From positions 1 through 36,158 of the forward strand of contig NZ_JBFAPK010000060.1 in assembly GCF_040676675.1 (NCBI RefSeq): DNA of 36,158 nt, written 5' to 3'. This document shows positions 23,993 through 31,676 of the stretch, piece after piece (positions within the stretch are counted from its first letter, which is position 1; the number at the start of each line of letters is the position of its first letter). A model generated the notes under the pieces. It was not told the DNA's origin and ran no database searches. It was given only the letters and a program-made list of their open reading frames with translations. Source of the stretch: JBFAPK01 sp040676675. GTDB taxonomy: Bacteria > Actinomycetota > Actinomycetes > Mycobacteriales > Micromonosporaceae. The translations under genes were made by a program, and so were the position numbers.

Positions 23993-24955
23993 CTAGGCCG
24001 GCCGGCCCGACCCGGCGGCCTCGCCCGGTTCGGTCGAGCCGCCGCTGGGATCCAGGAAGATCCACCTGATGGCGGGATTGCGCTCGGCGAGCCGGCGACC
24101 GGCGTCGCTGGCCGCTTGCGCGACGTCCCGCCCGCCGGGCTCGTCCACGAAGTCCACCTTCGCCGCGACGAGGATCTCGTCCGGCCCGAGCTGCAGCGCC
24201 ACCAGGTTGGTCACCCGGCGGATCGCCGGATGCTCGGCGAGCCCCCGGCAGATCTCCTCCCGGGCCGGGTCCCCGGCCGAGCGGCCGACCAGCAGGCTCA
24301 GGTTGCTGTAGCCCAGGACCGTGGCCACGACCAGCAGCAACAGGCCGATGGCGATCGAGGCGGCGCCGTCGTAGACCGGTGAGCCGGTCACCTCGGAGAG
24401 CGCGACCCCGATCCCGGCCAGCGCGAGCCCGATGAGCGCGGCGCTGTCCTCCAGGAACACCGCCTTCACGGTGGTGTTCGGGGTCCGCCGCACCACCCGC
24501 AGCGGCGTGATCCGCCACCGGCGGGCCCGGCGCCGCAGCTGGCGCGTCGCCCGGAACAGCGAGACTCCCTCCGCGACCGCCGAGATGATCAGTACGACGT
24601 ACGCGATGAACAGCTCCTGGTTGCGTTCCCGCTCCCGGATGCCCTGGATGCCCTCGAGGATCGAGAAGACGCCGCCCGCCACGAAGGTGAGCACCGCCGC
24701 CATCAGGGCCCAGAGGTAGCTCTCCCGGCCGTGGCCGAGCGGGTGCTCCGGGTCGGCGGGCCGCGCCCCGCGCCGCAGCGCCACGAGGAGCAGCAGCTCC
24801 GTCATGGTGTCCGCCACCGAGTGGGCGGACTCGGAGAGCAGCGCCGCCGAGCTGGAGATCAGCCCGGCGACGGCCTTGGCCGCGGCGACGACGAGGTTGG
24901 CCAGGGCGGCCACGACGACCGTACCCACGTTGTCGCGGTTGCGCCGCTCGGCCAT
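23993..24955 (-). CDS. Cation diffusion facilitator (CDF) family metal transporter
   Basis: A 320-residue inner-membrane antiporter. Six helices are visible; TM2 carries SESAHSVADT (His45 and Asp49 of the transport site) and TM5 carries FLEDSAALIGLAL. After TM2 comes the family mark HPLGHGRESYLWAL. The cytoplasmic C-terminal domain (about 215-300) has HPAIRRVTNLVALQLGPDEILVAAKVDF, the usual CDF ferredoxin-like fold. The long loop between TM4 and TM5 is rich in Arg. Substrates in the family are Zn, Fe, Mn or Co; the set of residues seen does not settle which. ATG 24955 has no obvious ribosome site. Convergent with lsr2, 20 bases apart. Confidence 0.88.
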   Translation of the reverse strand: MAERRNRDNVGTVVVAALANLVVAAAKAVAGLISSSAALLSESAHSVADTMTELLLLVALRRGARPADPEHPLGHGRESYLWALMAAVLTFVAGGVFSILEGIQGIRERERNQELFIAYVVLIISAVAEGVSLFRATRQLRRRARRWRITPLRVVRRTPNTTVKAVFLEDSAALIGLALAGIGVALSEVTGSPVYDGAASIAIGLLLLVVATVLGYSNLSLLVGRSAGDPAREEICRGLAEHPAIRRVTNLVALQLGPDEILVAAKVDFVDEPGGRDVAQAASDAGRRLAERNPAIRWIFLDPSGGSTEPGEAAGSGRPA

Positions 24956-25111
24956 GCGGCCAGCTTATGCAGCTCAGCAGGGCCGGACCCGGTCGTGGCC
25001 GCGCAAACCCCGCGACCGGTGGTGTCGTGGGCGCCGGGCCGCCTCGAACGGGTGCCCCGTCGTCGGGCCCCGCCGTGCTGGCCCCGCCGCCGGGTCCCGA
25101 CACGGCGGCGG

Positions 25112-25936
25112 TCAGAACCGGTAGCGGAGGATCCCGCCGTGCTGGCCCCGCCAGGCCGGAACGGCCCGGACCGCGGCGGAGAGCAGCCGGTACGACCACG
25201 GGGACCGGCGCAGCAGGCGCGGGTCGAGCAGGTTGTCGTCCCCGACGTACCGCAGTCGCTCGTCGAACGCCTCGACCTCGCGCGGATCGTCGATCCACCA
25301 CTTCTCCACGATGCCGAACCTGGTGAACAGGGGCACCGGTCGCCGTTCCCGCTGCCGCTTCGAGGCGGTGGAGGTGATGTTGAGGATGATCTCTCCGGTG
25401 GGGAAGTGGTCGACGATGGACCGGATGATCTGCCGCGCCTCGTCCGGGGCGAAGAAGCCGAAGAAGCCGTCGGCCACCACCATCGCCGGCCGGTCGCCCG
25501 GGATCGCCGCGAGCCAGCCGGGGTCGAGGACGGAGACGCCGACCCGGCGGTGGCCCGGACGTGCCGGGTAGAGCCGGTCCGCGATCTCCACCACGTCGGG
25601 GAGGTCCACGTCGTACCACTCGTGGGGCGGTGCCGGGTCGACCCGGAAGACGCGGCTGTCGAAGCCGGAGCCGAGGTCGAGCACGATCGCGTCCGGATGC
25701 TCCGCCAGGTAGCCGGTGGCCCGGCGGTCCATCACCGCCGAGCGGAGCCCGACCGCGAAGCGCCCGATGGCCAACGATCGGAACTGGGAGAAGTCGAAGT
25801 CCAGCCGCTCGACGACGTCGCCGGCCCACCGGTCGCCGAGGAGCGGGTGCGGGTCCTTGCTGTCCAACCAGCGCAGGTACAGCTCCAGCAACGCGGTGAC
25901 GCGTACGCCGGTGAAGGTGACGGGAATGCGGTCCAT
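25112..25936 (-). CDS. LCM/PPM-family class I SAM-dependent O-methyltransferase
   Basis: A 274-residue methyltransferase related to leucine-carboxyl-methyltransferase-like polyketide and small-molecule O-methyltransferases. Motif I is AIVLDLGSGFDSRVFRV at about 80-97; WYDVDLPDVVEIADRLYP follows near 104-121; PAMVVADGFFGFFAPDEARQII near 148-170 is motif IV. The start is ATG 25936, with GAGGA seven bases upstream. Upstream lies a GCTATAC-type inverted repeat (25964-26003), suggesting control by a dedicated repressor, but none is encoded next to it. Substrate unknown. Confidence 0.85.
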   Translation of the reverse strand: MDRIPVTFTGVRVTALLELYLRWLDSKDPHPLLGDRWAGDVVERLDFDFSQFRSLAIGRFAVGLRSAVMDRRATGYLAEHPDAIVLDLGSGFDSRVFRVDPAPPHEWYDVDLPDVVEIADRLYPARPGHRRVGVSVLDPGWLAAIPGDRPAMVVADGFFGFFAPDEARQIIRSIVDHFPTGEIILNITSTASKRQRERRPVPLFTRFGIVEKWWIDDPREVEAFDERLRYVGDDNLLDPRLLRRSPWSYRLLSAAVRAVPAWRGQHGGILRYRF

Positions 25937-25963
25937 CTCGATGTCCTCGCCCTGCTCGTCGTT

Positions 25964-26003
25964 CGCTATACGTGTGAACAGGATGCTACACGCGTGTATA
26001 GCG
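25964..26003. promoter_or_regulatory. Inverted repeat operator upstream of the O-methyltransferase
   Basis: CGCTATAC (25964-25971) and GTATAGCG (25996-26003) are inverted 24 bases apart. The right half overlaps a perfect 12-bp palindrome TACACGCGTGTA (25987-25998). The segment is AT-rich for this genome and lies 28-67 bases upstream of the start, where a promoter and operator are expected. Confidence 0.55.
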
Positions 26004-26106
26004 AGCGCCGTCGGGACATCCTGCCACGACCGAGGGGCCCGGCCGATCGGATGGGACCGATCCACCGGACCCCCAAGGTCGGGCCCGCCCGGAGGCGACA
26101 CGCGGC

Positions 26107-27288
26107 CTAGTCGTGCGCCGACTCCCCGGCGACCAGGCCGGCCGAGGTGCAGCCGCTGGTCGGCAGCGTCGCCGGATCCGGCGGGGTGACGCCGTCGTAG
26201 AGCGCGAGCAGGAAGTTCTGCGGGCAGCGGTTCGTGCTGCCGGTACGGATCTCGAAGTGCAGGTGCGGGCCGGTCGAGTTGCCCGTGCTGCCCGTGTAGC
26301 CGACCAGTTGCCCCGGCGTCACGGTGCTCCCGCCGGCCGCCACGCGCTGGGAGAAGTGGCAGTACATGAAGACGACCCCGGCCGCGTCGCGGATCTGCAC
26401 GCCGATGCCGCAGGCGCTGTTGTTGACCGCGGTGACCGTACCGGCGGCGCTGGCGTACGCCGGGGTGCCCGTACCCACCGGCAGGTCGATCGCCGGGTAG
26501 TCGTGGTGCGGGTCGTCGTACTCGCCGCGCGGCAGCTTCTCGTGCGCCAGGGGCAGCGCGTAGGTGCCCGCCCCGGGCGCGCCGCCGACGAGCGCCTGCC
26601 AGACCGTGGCGTCCACGGCGGTACCGGCGCCCAGGTCGTGCTCGGTGCGGAACCCGGTGACCGCCGCGGCCGTCGGCGCGCCGAAGACGCCGTCCACGGC
26701 GAGGGCCGCGCCGTACCGGTTCAGCTGCGTCTGCAGCGCCCGGACCGGCTCGCCGGAGCCACCGCTGTCCAGCGGCACGACCAGCGCGCTCCAGCTGAGC
26801 GGACCGACGATCCCGTCCGCGTCGAGCCCCTGGGCGGTCTGGAAGCGCTGGACGGCCGCCTTGGTCTGGGCGCCGAAGACGCCGTCGGCACTGATCGTCT
26901 CGCCGCGTCCGCGCAGCAGGTACTGCACGGTACGCACCTGCGGGCCCTGCTGGCCGGACTGCACCAGCGGCCACGCCGGCAGGGCCAGCGTCGTGTCGCC
27001 GCCGCTCGTCGACCCGGCGCCGGCCGGGGCGGTCACGCCGGGCTGGGCGGCACCCACGGCGGCCACCCCGACGCCGTCGAACGGTGCGCCGGTGGCGGCC
27101 GCCGCGGCGGCCGGCGGCAGGCCGGCCAGATTACCCAGGGCGAGGGCGGCCACCAGCGCGGACGCCGCGAGGCCCGCGCGCGGTCCGCCGAGGGCCGGCC
27201 GGCGCAGTCCGCCCGTCTCCGCGCGCCAGCCATCGGGTACGGGTTGCGCCGAGCCGTACGCCCCGGGCGCGGGTACCGATCCAGCCAT
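26107..27288 (-). CDS. Secreted M23 metalloendopeptidase with two peptidoglycan-binding domains
   Basis: A 393-residue exported or anchored peptidase. A long N-terminus with a hydrophobic helix (about 36-60) leads through a linker to two PF01471-type peptidoglycan-binding modules. The first is near 108-170 (VRTVQYLLRGRGETISADGVFGAQTKAAVQRFQ), the second near 178-235 (VRALQTQLNRYGAALAVDGVFGAPTAAAV). The M23 domain (about 250-370) has EYDDPHHDYPAIDLPV, YCH with His311, and HLHF. The ending RCPQNFLLALYDGV is shared with the M23 protein at 18577. ATG 27288 has GGAG six bases upstream. It should cleave peptide bonds in peptidoglycan. Confidence 0.9.
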   Translation of the reverse strand: MAGSVPAPGAYGSAQPVPDGWRAETGGLRRPALGGPRAGLAASALVAALALGNLAGLPPAAAAAATGAPFDGVGVAAVGAAQPGVTAPAGAGSTSGGDTTLALPAWPLVQSGQQGPQVRTVQYLLRGRGETISADGVFGAQTKAAVQRFQTAQGLDADGIVGPLSWSALVVPLDSGGSGEPVRALQTQLNRYGAALAVDGVFGAPTAAAVTGFRTEHDLGAGTAVDATVWQALVGGAPGAGTYALPLAHEKLPRGEYDDPHHDYPAIDLPVGTGTPAYASAAGTVTAVNNSACGIGVQIRDAAGVVFMYCHFSQRVAAGGSTVTPGQLVGYTGSTGNSTGPHLHFEIRTGSTNRCPQNFLLALYDGVTPPDPATLPTSGCTSAGLVAGESAHD

Positions 27289-27704
27289 CGATCTCTCCGT
27301 CTTCCTCGTGCTCTGCGGGTGGCCGCCCCGGTCGGGGCCGGGCGGCCGTTGCCGGGAGCCTGGCAGGGCGGGTCGCGCCGGCGCGCCGGCAGAAGCGGCC
27401 ACTGTCCAGAAGTGACCGCCCTCGATCCGTGTCGCCCGCCCGTGTCGCCCGCCCGGGCGCCCGCCTGTGCCACCCGCCCGTGCCGCCCGCCGGCGGCAAC
27501 GGCGCACCCGGGCGGCGGCGTCCGGTCGCCGCCCCGGGTGGGCCTGGGCGGGCCGATGGCGCGGGCGGACCGGGCCGGGAGATGCGGACGGAGCCGGCCG
27601 GCGGAGGGGGCCGGACGGGGCCGGGGATGCGACGAAACCGGGTCCGCGCGGCGACCCGACCAGTAGCGTGGAGGCTGTTGCGACCCGCGGGGACCGGAGG
27701 GGGC
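27289..27704. other. Divergent region M23 / DUF302 with structured leader and C-rich repeats
   Basis: 416 bases without a supported gene. Close to the M23 start (on the minus strand) lies a perfect 8-bp hairpin (27321-27328 with 27340-27347), next to a small TGCC...GGCA stem at 27349-27364. The segment 27428-27492 contains imperfect C-rich units of about 12-13 bases (CCCGTGTCGCCCG and variants). TAGCGT at 27664-27669 could be the -10 of the DUF302 gene. Nothing else is recognisable. Confidence 0.4.
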
Positions 27705-28244
27705 ATGGCGACGGCGGCAGGACCCATCACCGAGACGAGATATTCGGCCCGGCGGTTCAGCATCTCGACGGACACGCCGTTCGAGGAGTTCCGGCTGCGC
27801 TACGAGACGGCGGTGCCCGCGTACGACGCCGTGGCCTTCGGCGCGCTCGCCAAGCGCGGCGCGGACTGGAGCGAGGTGCTGGCGCTGACGGAGCGCGTGG
27901 CGCCGTACGGGTTCCTGCGCTACGCCGAGATCGACGCCCAGCCGCTCATGGGCCTCGCCGGTGACCGGGCCCGCTGCGTCGAGTACCTGATGGGCAACCA
28001 CACCATCGCCGAGCGGATGTTCCGGCACGACCCGGTGGTCCTGCTGTACGTACCGCTGCGGACCACGATCAGCGCCGCCGAGGGCGGCCCGACCCGCTTC
28101 TCCGTCGAGCAGCCGAGCGAGCCGATCGCCTCGCTGGGCCAGGCCGAGATCGCCGCGGTCGGGATCGAACTGGACCGCAAGCTCGTCCACCTGCTCCAGC
28201 AGCTGGAGCTGGCCGTACCGCCGGTGCTCGTCGCCTCCACCTGA
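27705..28244 (+). CDS. DUF302 domain protein
   Basis: A 179-residue protein. The DUF302 core is recognised by FEEFRLRYETAVPAYDA at the front, CVEYLMGNHTIAERMFRHDPVVLLYVPLRTTI in the middle and PSEPIASLGQAEIAAVGIELDRKLVHLLQQLEL at the end. No signal peptide or membrane helix is seen. The biochemical role of DUF302 is unknown. ATG 27705 follows GGAGGGGG closely. Confidence 0.85.
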   Translation: MATAAGPITETRYSARRFSISTDTPFEEFRLRYETAVPAYDAVAFGALAKRGADWSEVLALTERVAPYGFLRYAEIDAQPLMGLAGDRARCVEYLMGNHTIAERMFRHDPVVLLYVPLRTTISAAEGGPTRFSVEQPSEPIASLGQAEIAAVGIELDRKLVHLLQQLELAVPPVLVAST

Positions 28245-28249
28245 CCCCG

Positions 28250-28265
28250 CCCCGGCGGACCGGGG
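28250..28265 (+). terminator. Small hairpin after the DUF302 gene
   Basis: A 6-bp GC stem (28250-28255 with 28260-28265) with a CGGA loop, 6 bases after the stop. Short, and no T-run. Confidence 0.35.
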
Positions 28266-28297
28266 GGCGTCCGGGACCCCGTACCGAATCGGTGATC

Positions 28298-28327
28298 TTG
28301 CCTTTCCCGCTCGGCCGCGGCTACGGT
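28298..28327 (+). promoter_or_regulatory. Promoter of the sugar-acid dehydratase gene
   Basis: TTGCCT (28298-28303) and TACGGT (28322-28327) with 18-base spacing fit a principal-sigma promoter. The leader to ATG 28440 would be about 105 bases. Confidence 0.4.
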
Positions 28328-28439
28328 GACGACAGCGCCGGCACGGGCACACCCCGCGCCCGCACGGGTGGGCCGGGCCGTGGCCCGAGCCGCGGTGCGG
28401 CCTCGACCCGACCGGCGAGGACTCTGGTGAGGGTGCGCG

Positions 28440-30167
28440 ATGCATGACGCCGTAACGGGTTCCCGCAGTGCCCAGTGGTTCGCCGCCGAGGGACGCAACG
28501 GTTTCATCCACCGTTCCTGGATGAACAACCAGGGCTTCGGCCCGGAGGTATTCGACGGGCGGCCGGTGATCGGCATCGCCAACTCCTGGTCGGAGCTGAC
28601 CCCCTGCAACGCCCACCTGCGCGAGGTCGCGGAGGCGGTCAAGCGGGGCGTGTGGCAGGCCGGCGGGCTGCCGCTGGAGTTCCCCACGATGTCGTTGGGC
28701 GAGACGCTGATGCGCCCCACCACGATGCTCTTCCGCAACCTGCTGGCGATGGAGGTCGAGGAGTCGATCCGGGCCAACCCGCTCGACGGGGTGGTGCTGC
28801 TGACCGGCTGCGACAAGACCACGCCGGCGCACCTCATGGGCGCCGCCAGCGTCGACCTGCCGACGGTCATGGTGACCGGCGGGCCGATGCTCTCCGGCAA
28901 GTTCCAGGGGCGCGACATCGGTTCCGGGACCGACGTCTGGCGCTTCAGCGAGGAGGCCCGCGCCGGCCGGATGACCGCCGCCGACCTGGCCGAGGCCGAG
29001 ATCTGCATGTCCCGCAGCCGCGGGCACTGCATGACCATGGGTACGGCCTCCACCATGGCCTGCCTCGCGGAGGCGCTCGGCATGCAGCTGCCCGGCTCGG
29101 CCGCGATCCCGGCGGTGGACTCTCGGCGGTACGCGCTGGCGCAGGCGACCGGCCGGCGCGTCGTCGAGATGGTACGCGAGGAGCTGCGCCCGTCGGCGAT
29201 CCTGACCCGACCGGCGTTCGAGAACGCCATCCGGGTCAACGCGGCCCTCGGCGGCTCCACCAACGCGGTGGTGCACCTGCTCGCGCTCGCCCGCCGGGTC
29301 GGCGTACCGCTGACGCTGGAGGACTTCGACGCGCTCGGCCGCGACGTGCCGGTGCTGGTCGACCTGATGCCCTCCGGGCGCTTCCTGATGGAGGACTTCT
29401 ACTACGCCGGCGGGCTGCCGGTGGTGATGCGGGAACTCGGGGAGCTGCTGCACACCGACCAGATCACGGTGAGCGGCGCGACGGTCGGGGCGAACGTCGC
29501 CGGAGCGCGCCGCTGGAACGACGAGGTGATCCGTACCCGGGAGGCGCCGTTCCAGGCCGCCGGCTCCGGTACGGTCGTGCTGCGCGGCACGCTCGCCCCG
29601 CGCGGCGCGGTGCTGAAGATCTCCGCGGCGTCGCCGCACCTGCTCAGTCACCGGGGCCGGGCGCTGGTCTTCGACCGGGTCGAGGACTACGCGGCAGTCT
29701 GCGAGGATCCGGCGCTGCCGGTGGAGCCCGGGACCATCCTGGTGGTACGCAACGCCGGTCCGCGCGGCTACCCCGGCTTCCCCGAGGTGGGGAACCTGCC
29801 GATGCCGAAGGTGCTGCTCGACGCGGGGATCGAGGACATGGTCCGGATCTCCGACGCGCGGATGAGCGGTACCGGGTACGGCACCTGCGTACTGCACACC
29901 GCGCCCGAGGCGGCGGTCGGCGGGCCGCTCGCGCTGGTCCGTACCGGCGACTGGATCGAGCTGGACGTCCCGTCGCGCCGGCTCGACCTGCTCGTCGACG
30001 AGGCCGAGCTGGAGCTGCGGCGGCGGGCCTGGCAGCCGCCCCCGGTCACCGCCCGGCGCGGCTGGGCCAAGCTCTACGTCGACCACGTCCTGCAGGCGGA
30101 CGAGGGCGCCGACCTCGACTTCCTGGTCGGCGGCGGCGGGCACGCCGTACCCCGGCACTCGCACTGA
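28440..30167 (+). CDS. IlvD/Edd family sugar-acid dehydratase (L-arabinonate/pentonate type)
   Basis: A 575-residue dehydratase that should remove water from an aldonic acid to give the 2-keto-3-deoxy acid. The three cluster cysteines are visible: Cys56 in TPCNAH, Cys124 in TGCDKTTP and Cys197 in GHCMTMG. NGFIHRSWMNNQG, GGPMLSGKF and DIGSGTDVWRFSEE match the [2Fe-2S] pentonate dehydratases (L-arabinonate/D-xylonate group) rather than dihydroxyacid dehydratase of isoleucine/valine synthesis. FPTMSLGE, PAVDSRR, GGSTNAVVHLLA and MPSGRFLMEDFYYAGG follow. No sugar-pathway genes flank it, so the substrate is inferred only from family. ATG 28440 follows GAGGG. Its 3' end is tandemly duplicated. Confidence 0.88.
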   Translation: MHDAVTGSRSAQWFAAEGRNGFIHRSWMNNQGFGPEVFDGRPVIGIANSWSELTPCNAHLREVAEAVKRGVWQAGGLPLEFPTMSLGETLMRPTTMLFRNLLAMEVEESIRANPLDGVVLLTGCDKTTPAHLMGAASVDLPTVMVTGGPMLSGKFQGRDIGSGTDVWRFSEEARAGRMTAADLAEAEICMSRSRGHCMTMGTASTMACLAEALGMQLPGSAAIPAVDSRRYALAQATGRRVVEMVREELRPSAILTRPAFENAIRVNAALGGSTNAVVHLLALARRVGVPLTLEDFDALGRDVPVLVDLMPSGRFLMEDFYYAGGLPVVMRELGELLHTDQITVSGATVGANVAGARRWNDEVIRTREAPFQAAGSGTVVLRGTLAPRGAVLKISAASPHLLSHRGRALVFDRVEDYAAVCEDPALPVEPGTILVVRNAGPRGYPGFPEVGNLPMPKVLLDAGIEDMVRISDARMSGTGYGTCVLHTAPEAAVGGPLALVRTGDWIELDVPSRRLDLLVDEAELELRRRAWQPPPVTARRGWAKLYVDHVLQADEGADLDFLVGGGGHAVPRHSH

Positions 30168-30219
30168 CCCGCGCGCCCCGGACCGCCGCGTACCCGGCAC
30201 TCGCACCGACCCGCGCGCC
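30151..30219 (+). repeat. Tandem duplication over the stop codon of the dehydratase gene
   Basis: A 27-base unit at 30151-30177, containing the TGA stop (30165-30167), recurs at 30193-30219 with 26 of 27 bases identical (period 42). The single difference changes TGA to CGA in the outer copy. Flanking bases also show similarity, so the original duplication was about 40 bases. Confidence 0.75.
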
Positions 30220-30221
30220 AC

Positions 30222-30249
30222 TGAACCGGTTCGCACATCCGTCCGTTCC
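30222..30249 (+). promoter_or_regulatory. Candidate ECF (SigL-like) promoter of the sigma-factor gene
   Basis: TGAACC (30222-30227), 16 bases, then CGTTCC (30244-30249). From memory, Mycobacterium SigL recognises TGAACC-N16-18-CGT, so this fits an autoregulated promoter of the sigma factor starting at 30301. Two perfect palindromes overlap the area (30223-30232 and 30251-30260). Confidence 0.5.
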
Positions 30250-30300
30250 TCGTTCGAACGCTCCGGTGCGTTCCGCAGACGAGGCAGGAAGGGCGGGCGG

Positions 30301-30852
30301 GTGGCGATGGCCGGTTGCCAGCGGCGTCACACATCCAGCGACGAGGTGCTGATCCGATCGTGGTACGAGGAGCACGGCGCGGCGTTGCTTGCCTACGGTA
30401 CGAGGCTGACCGGGGACCGGGCGGCCGCCGAGGACGTGTTGCAGGAGACGTTGATCCGCGCCTGGCGGCACTCGGCGAAGCTCTCGGAGCTCGACGGATC
30501 GGTCCGGGGGTGGCTCTTCACGGTCGCCCGGAACATCATCACCGACCGGGCCCGGGCCAGGGCCGTCCGGCCGGTGGAGGTGGCCGAGCGCGAGGTGACC
30601 GTCGCGGTCGAGCGGGATCACGCCGACCGGGTGGTCGACTCCCTGGTCGCGCTGGAGGCGCTGGAGCGCCTGCCGGACGAGCAGCGCAGCGTCCTGGTGG
30701 AGATCTACCTGCGCGGCCGGAGCCTGCACGAGACCGCCGACCGCCTGGGCATCCCGACCGGCACGGTCAAGTCCCGCGCGCACCACGGGCTGAAGGTGAT
30801 GCGCCGGCGACTGACCGGCCGCGCCACGGCGCTGGGCGGGGTGACCGGGTGA
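30301..30852 (+). CDS. ECF sigma factor (SigL-like)
   Basis: A 183-residue sigma-70 family factor. Region 2 is at about 18-85 (LLAYGTRLTGDRAAAEDVLQETLIRAWRH, GWLFTVARNIITDRARA). Region 4 is at about 112-172 (ALERLPDEQRSVLVEIYLRGRSLHETADRLGIPTGTVKSRAHHGLKVMRRRL). No region 1.1 or 3 is present, as in ECF factors. It looks closest to Mycobacterium SigL. GTG 30301 has AGGAAGGG seven bases upstream; ATG 30307 is possible. The stop overlaps the anti-sigma start (GTGA), so the two are made together. It should direct RNA polymerase to promoters of the TGAACC/CGT type, including its own. Confidence 0.92.
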   Translation: MAMAGCQRRHTSSDEVLIRSWYEEHGAALLAYGTRLTGDRAAAEDVLQETLIRAWRHSAKLSELDGSVRGWLFTVARNIITDRARARAVRPVEVAEREVTVAVERDHADRVVDSLVALEALERLPDEQRSVLVEIYLRGRSLHETADRLGIPTGTVKSRAHHGLKVMRRRLTGRATALGGVTG

Positions 30853-31589
30853 CCGCGCCGACGCACGACAGCCGCCTGCTCGGCGCGTACGCGCTGGAGC
30901 TGCTCGACCCGCCGGAGCGCGACGACGTCGAGGCCCACCTGGCCGACTGCCCCGAGTGCCGCGCCGACCTGGCGGAGCTGAGCGCGGTGAAGGCGGCGCT
31001 CGGCGAGGTGCCGGCCGAGGCGCTGCTGCACGGGCCGCCGGACGCCGACGAGGTGCTGGCCCGCACGCTGCGGCAGATGCGGGTCGAGGCGGCCACCGGG
31101 GACCGGCGGCGCCGGGCGTTCGTGCTCGCCGCCGCGGTGGCGGTGCTCGCCGGTACGCTCGGCGCCGGCGCGGTGATCGGCGCCCGGTCCGTGCCCCGGC
31201 CCGCGCCGGGGTCCGACGCCGAGGCCGGTCCGCCGACCGCCCCGCCGACCGCCCCGCCGGTCGCCCCGACGGCCCGGACGCCGGCGCCGGGCACCCGGGT
31301 CGGCAGCGTCGTCGACCCGGTGACCGGGGCCCGGCTGACCGTCTCGATGACGCCGGCCGCCGGTTGGGTACGCGTCAACGCCTCCGTCACCGGCATCCCG
31401 GCCGGCGAGAACTGCCGCCTGGTCGTGGTCGGCCGCGACGGCGTCCACGAGATCGCGGCGGGCTGGATCGTCGCCGACCGGGGCGAGGGCACCAACCTCG
31501 ACGGCAGCGCGGCGGTCGCCCCGGCCGACGTGACCGCCGTGCAGGTACGCGCCACCGACGGCCGCACCTACGTCACGCTCCCACTCTGA
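30849..31589 (+). CDS. Zinc-binding transmembrane anti-sigma factor
   Basis: A 246-residue regulator. The N-terminal ZAS domain has His30, Cys34 and Cys37 in AHLADCPECRAD, the HxxxCxxC zinc motif that clamps ECF sigma factors. One membrane helix lies at about 89-112. A Pro/Ala/Thr-rich linker (about 115-150) leads to an outer beta-rich domain (about 152-246, LTVSMTPAAGWVRVNASVTG, YVTLPL). Size and layout match RslA of the SigL system. It holds the sigma factor inactive until a redox, zinc or envelope signal releases it. GTG 30849 overlaps the sigma stop. Confidence 0.9.
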   Translation: MTAPTHDSRLLGAYALELLDPPERDDVEAHLADCPECRADLAELSAVKAALGEVPAEALLHGPPDADEVLARTLRQMRVEAATGDRRRRAFVLAAAVAVLAGTLGAGAVIGARSVPRPAPGSDAEAGPPTAPPTAPPVAPTARTPAPGTRVGSVVDPVTGARLTVSMTPAAGWVRVNASVTGIPAGENCRLVVVGRDGVHEIAAGWIVADRGEGTNLDGSAAVAPADVTAVQVRATDGRTYVTLPL

Positions 31590-31606
31590 CCACGCCACCC
31601 CGACGG

Positions 31607-31670
31607 CGTCGATCTAGGGCAAATCGTCGTGAGTGGATCTCTATTCACGACGATTTGCCCTAGATCGACG
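31607..31670. repeat. Long perfect low-GC inverted repeat between convergent genes
   Basis: Arms of 26 bases (31607-31632 and 31645-31670) are perfectly complementary. Inside, 31633-31636 and 31641-31644 can continue pairing through two G/T wobbles, leaving the loop ATCT. It is roughly half AT and contains the rare tetramer CTAG in both arms, unlike its neighbours. It sits between the anti-sigma and CorA stops and can act as a bidirectional terminator, but it is longer and more symmetrical than the other terminators here. Confidence 0.85.
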
Positions 31671-31676
31671 AGCGGG

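Noticed and set aside
27033..30236. 1067-codon minus open frame
   Set aside because: Shadow of the dehydratase and DUF302 genes; Arg/Pro/Gly-rich, no domains.
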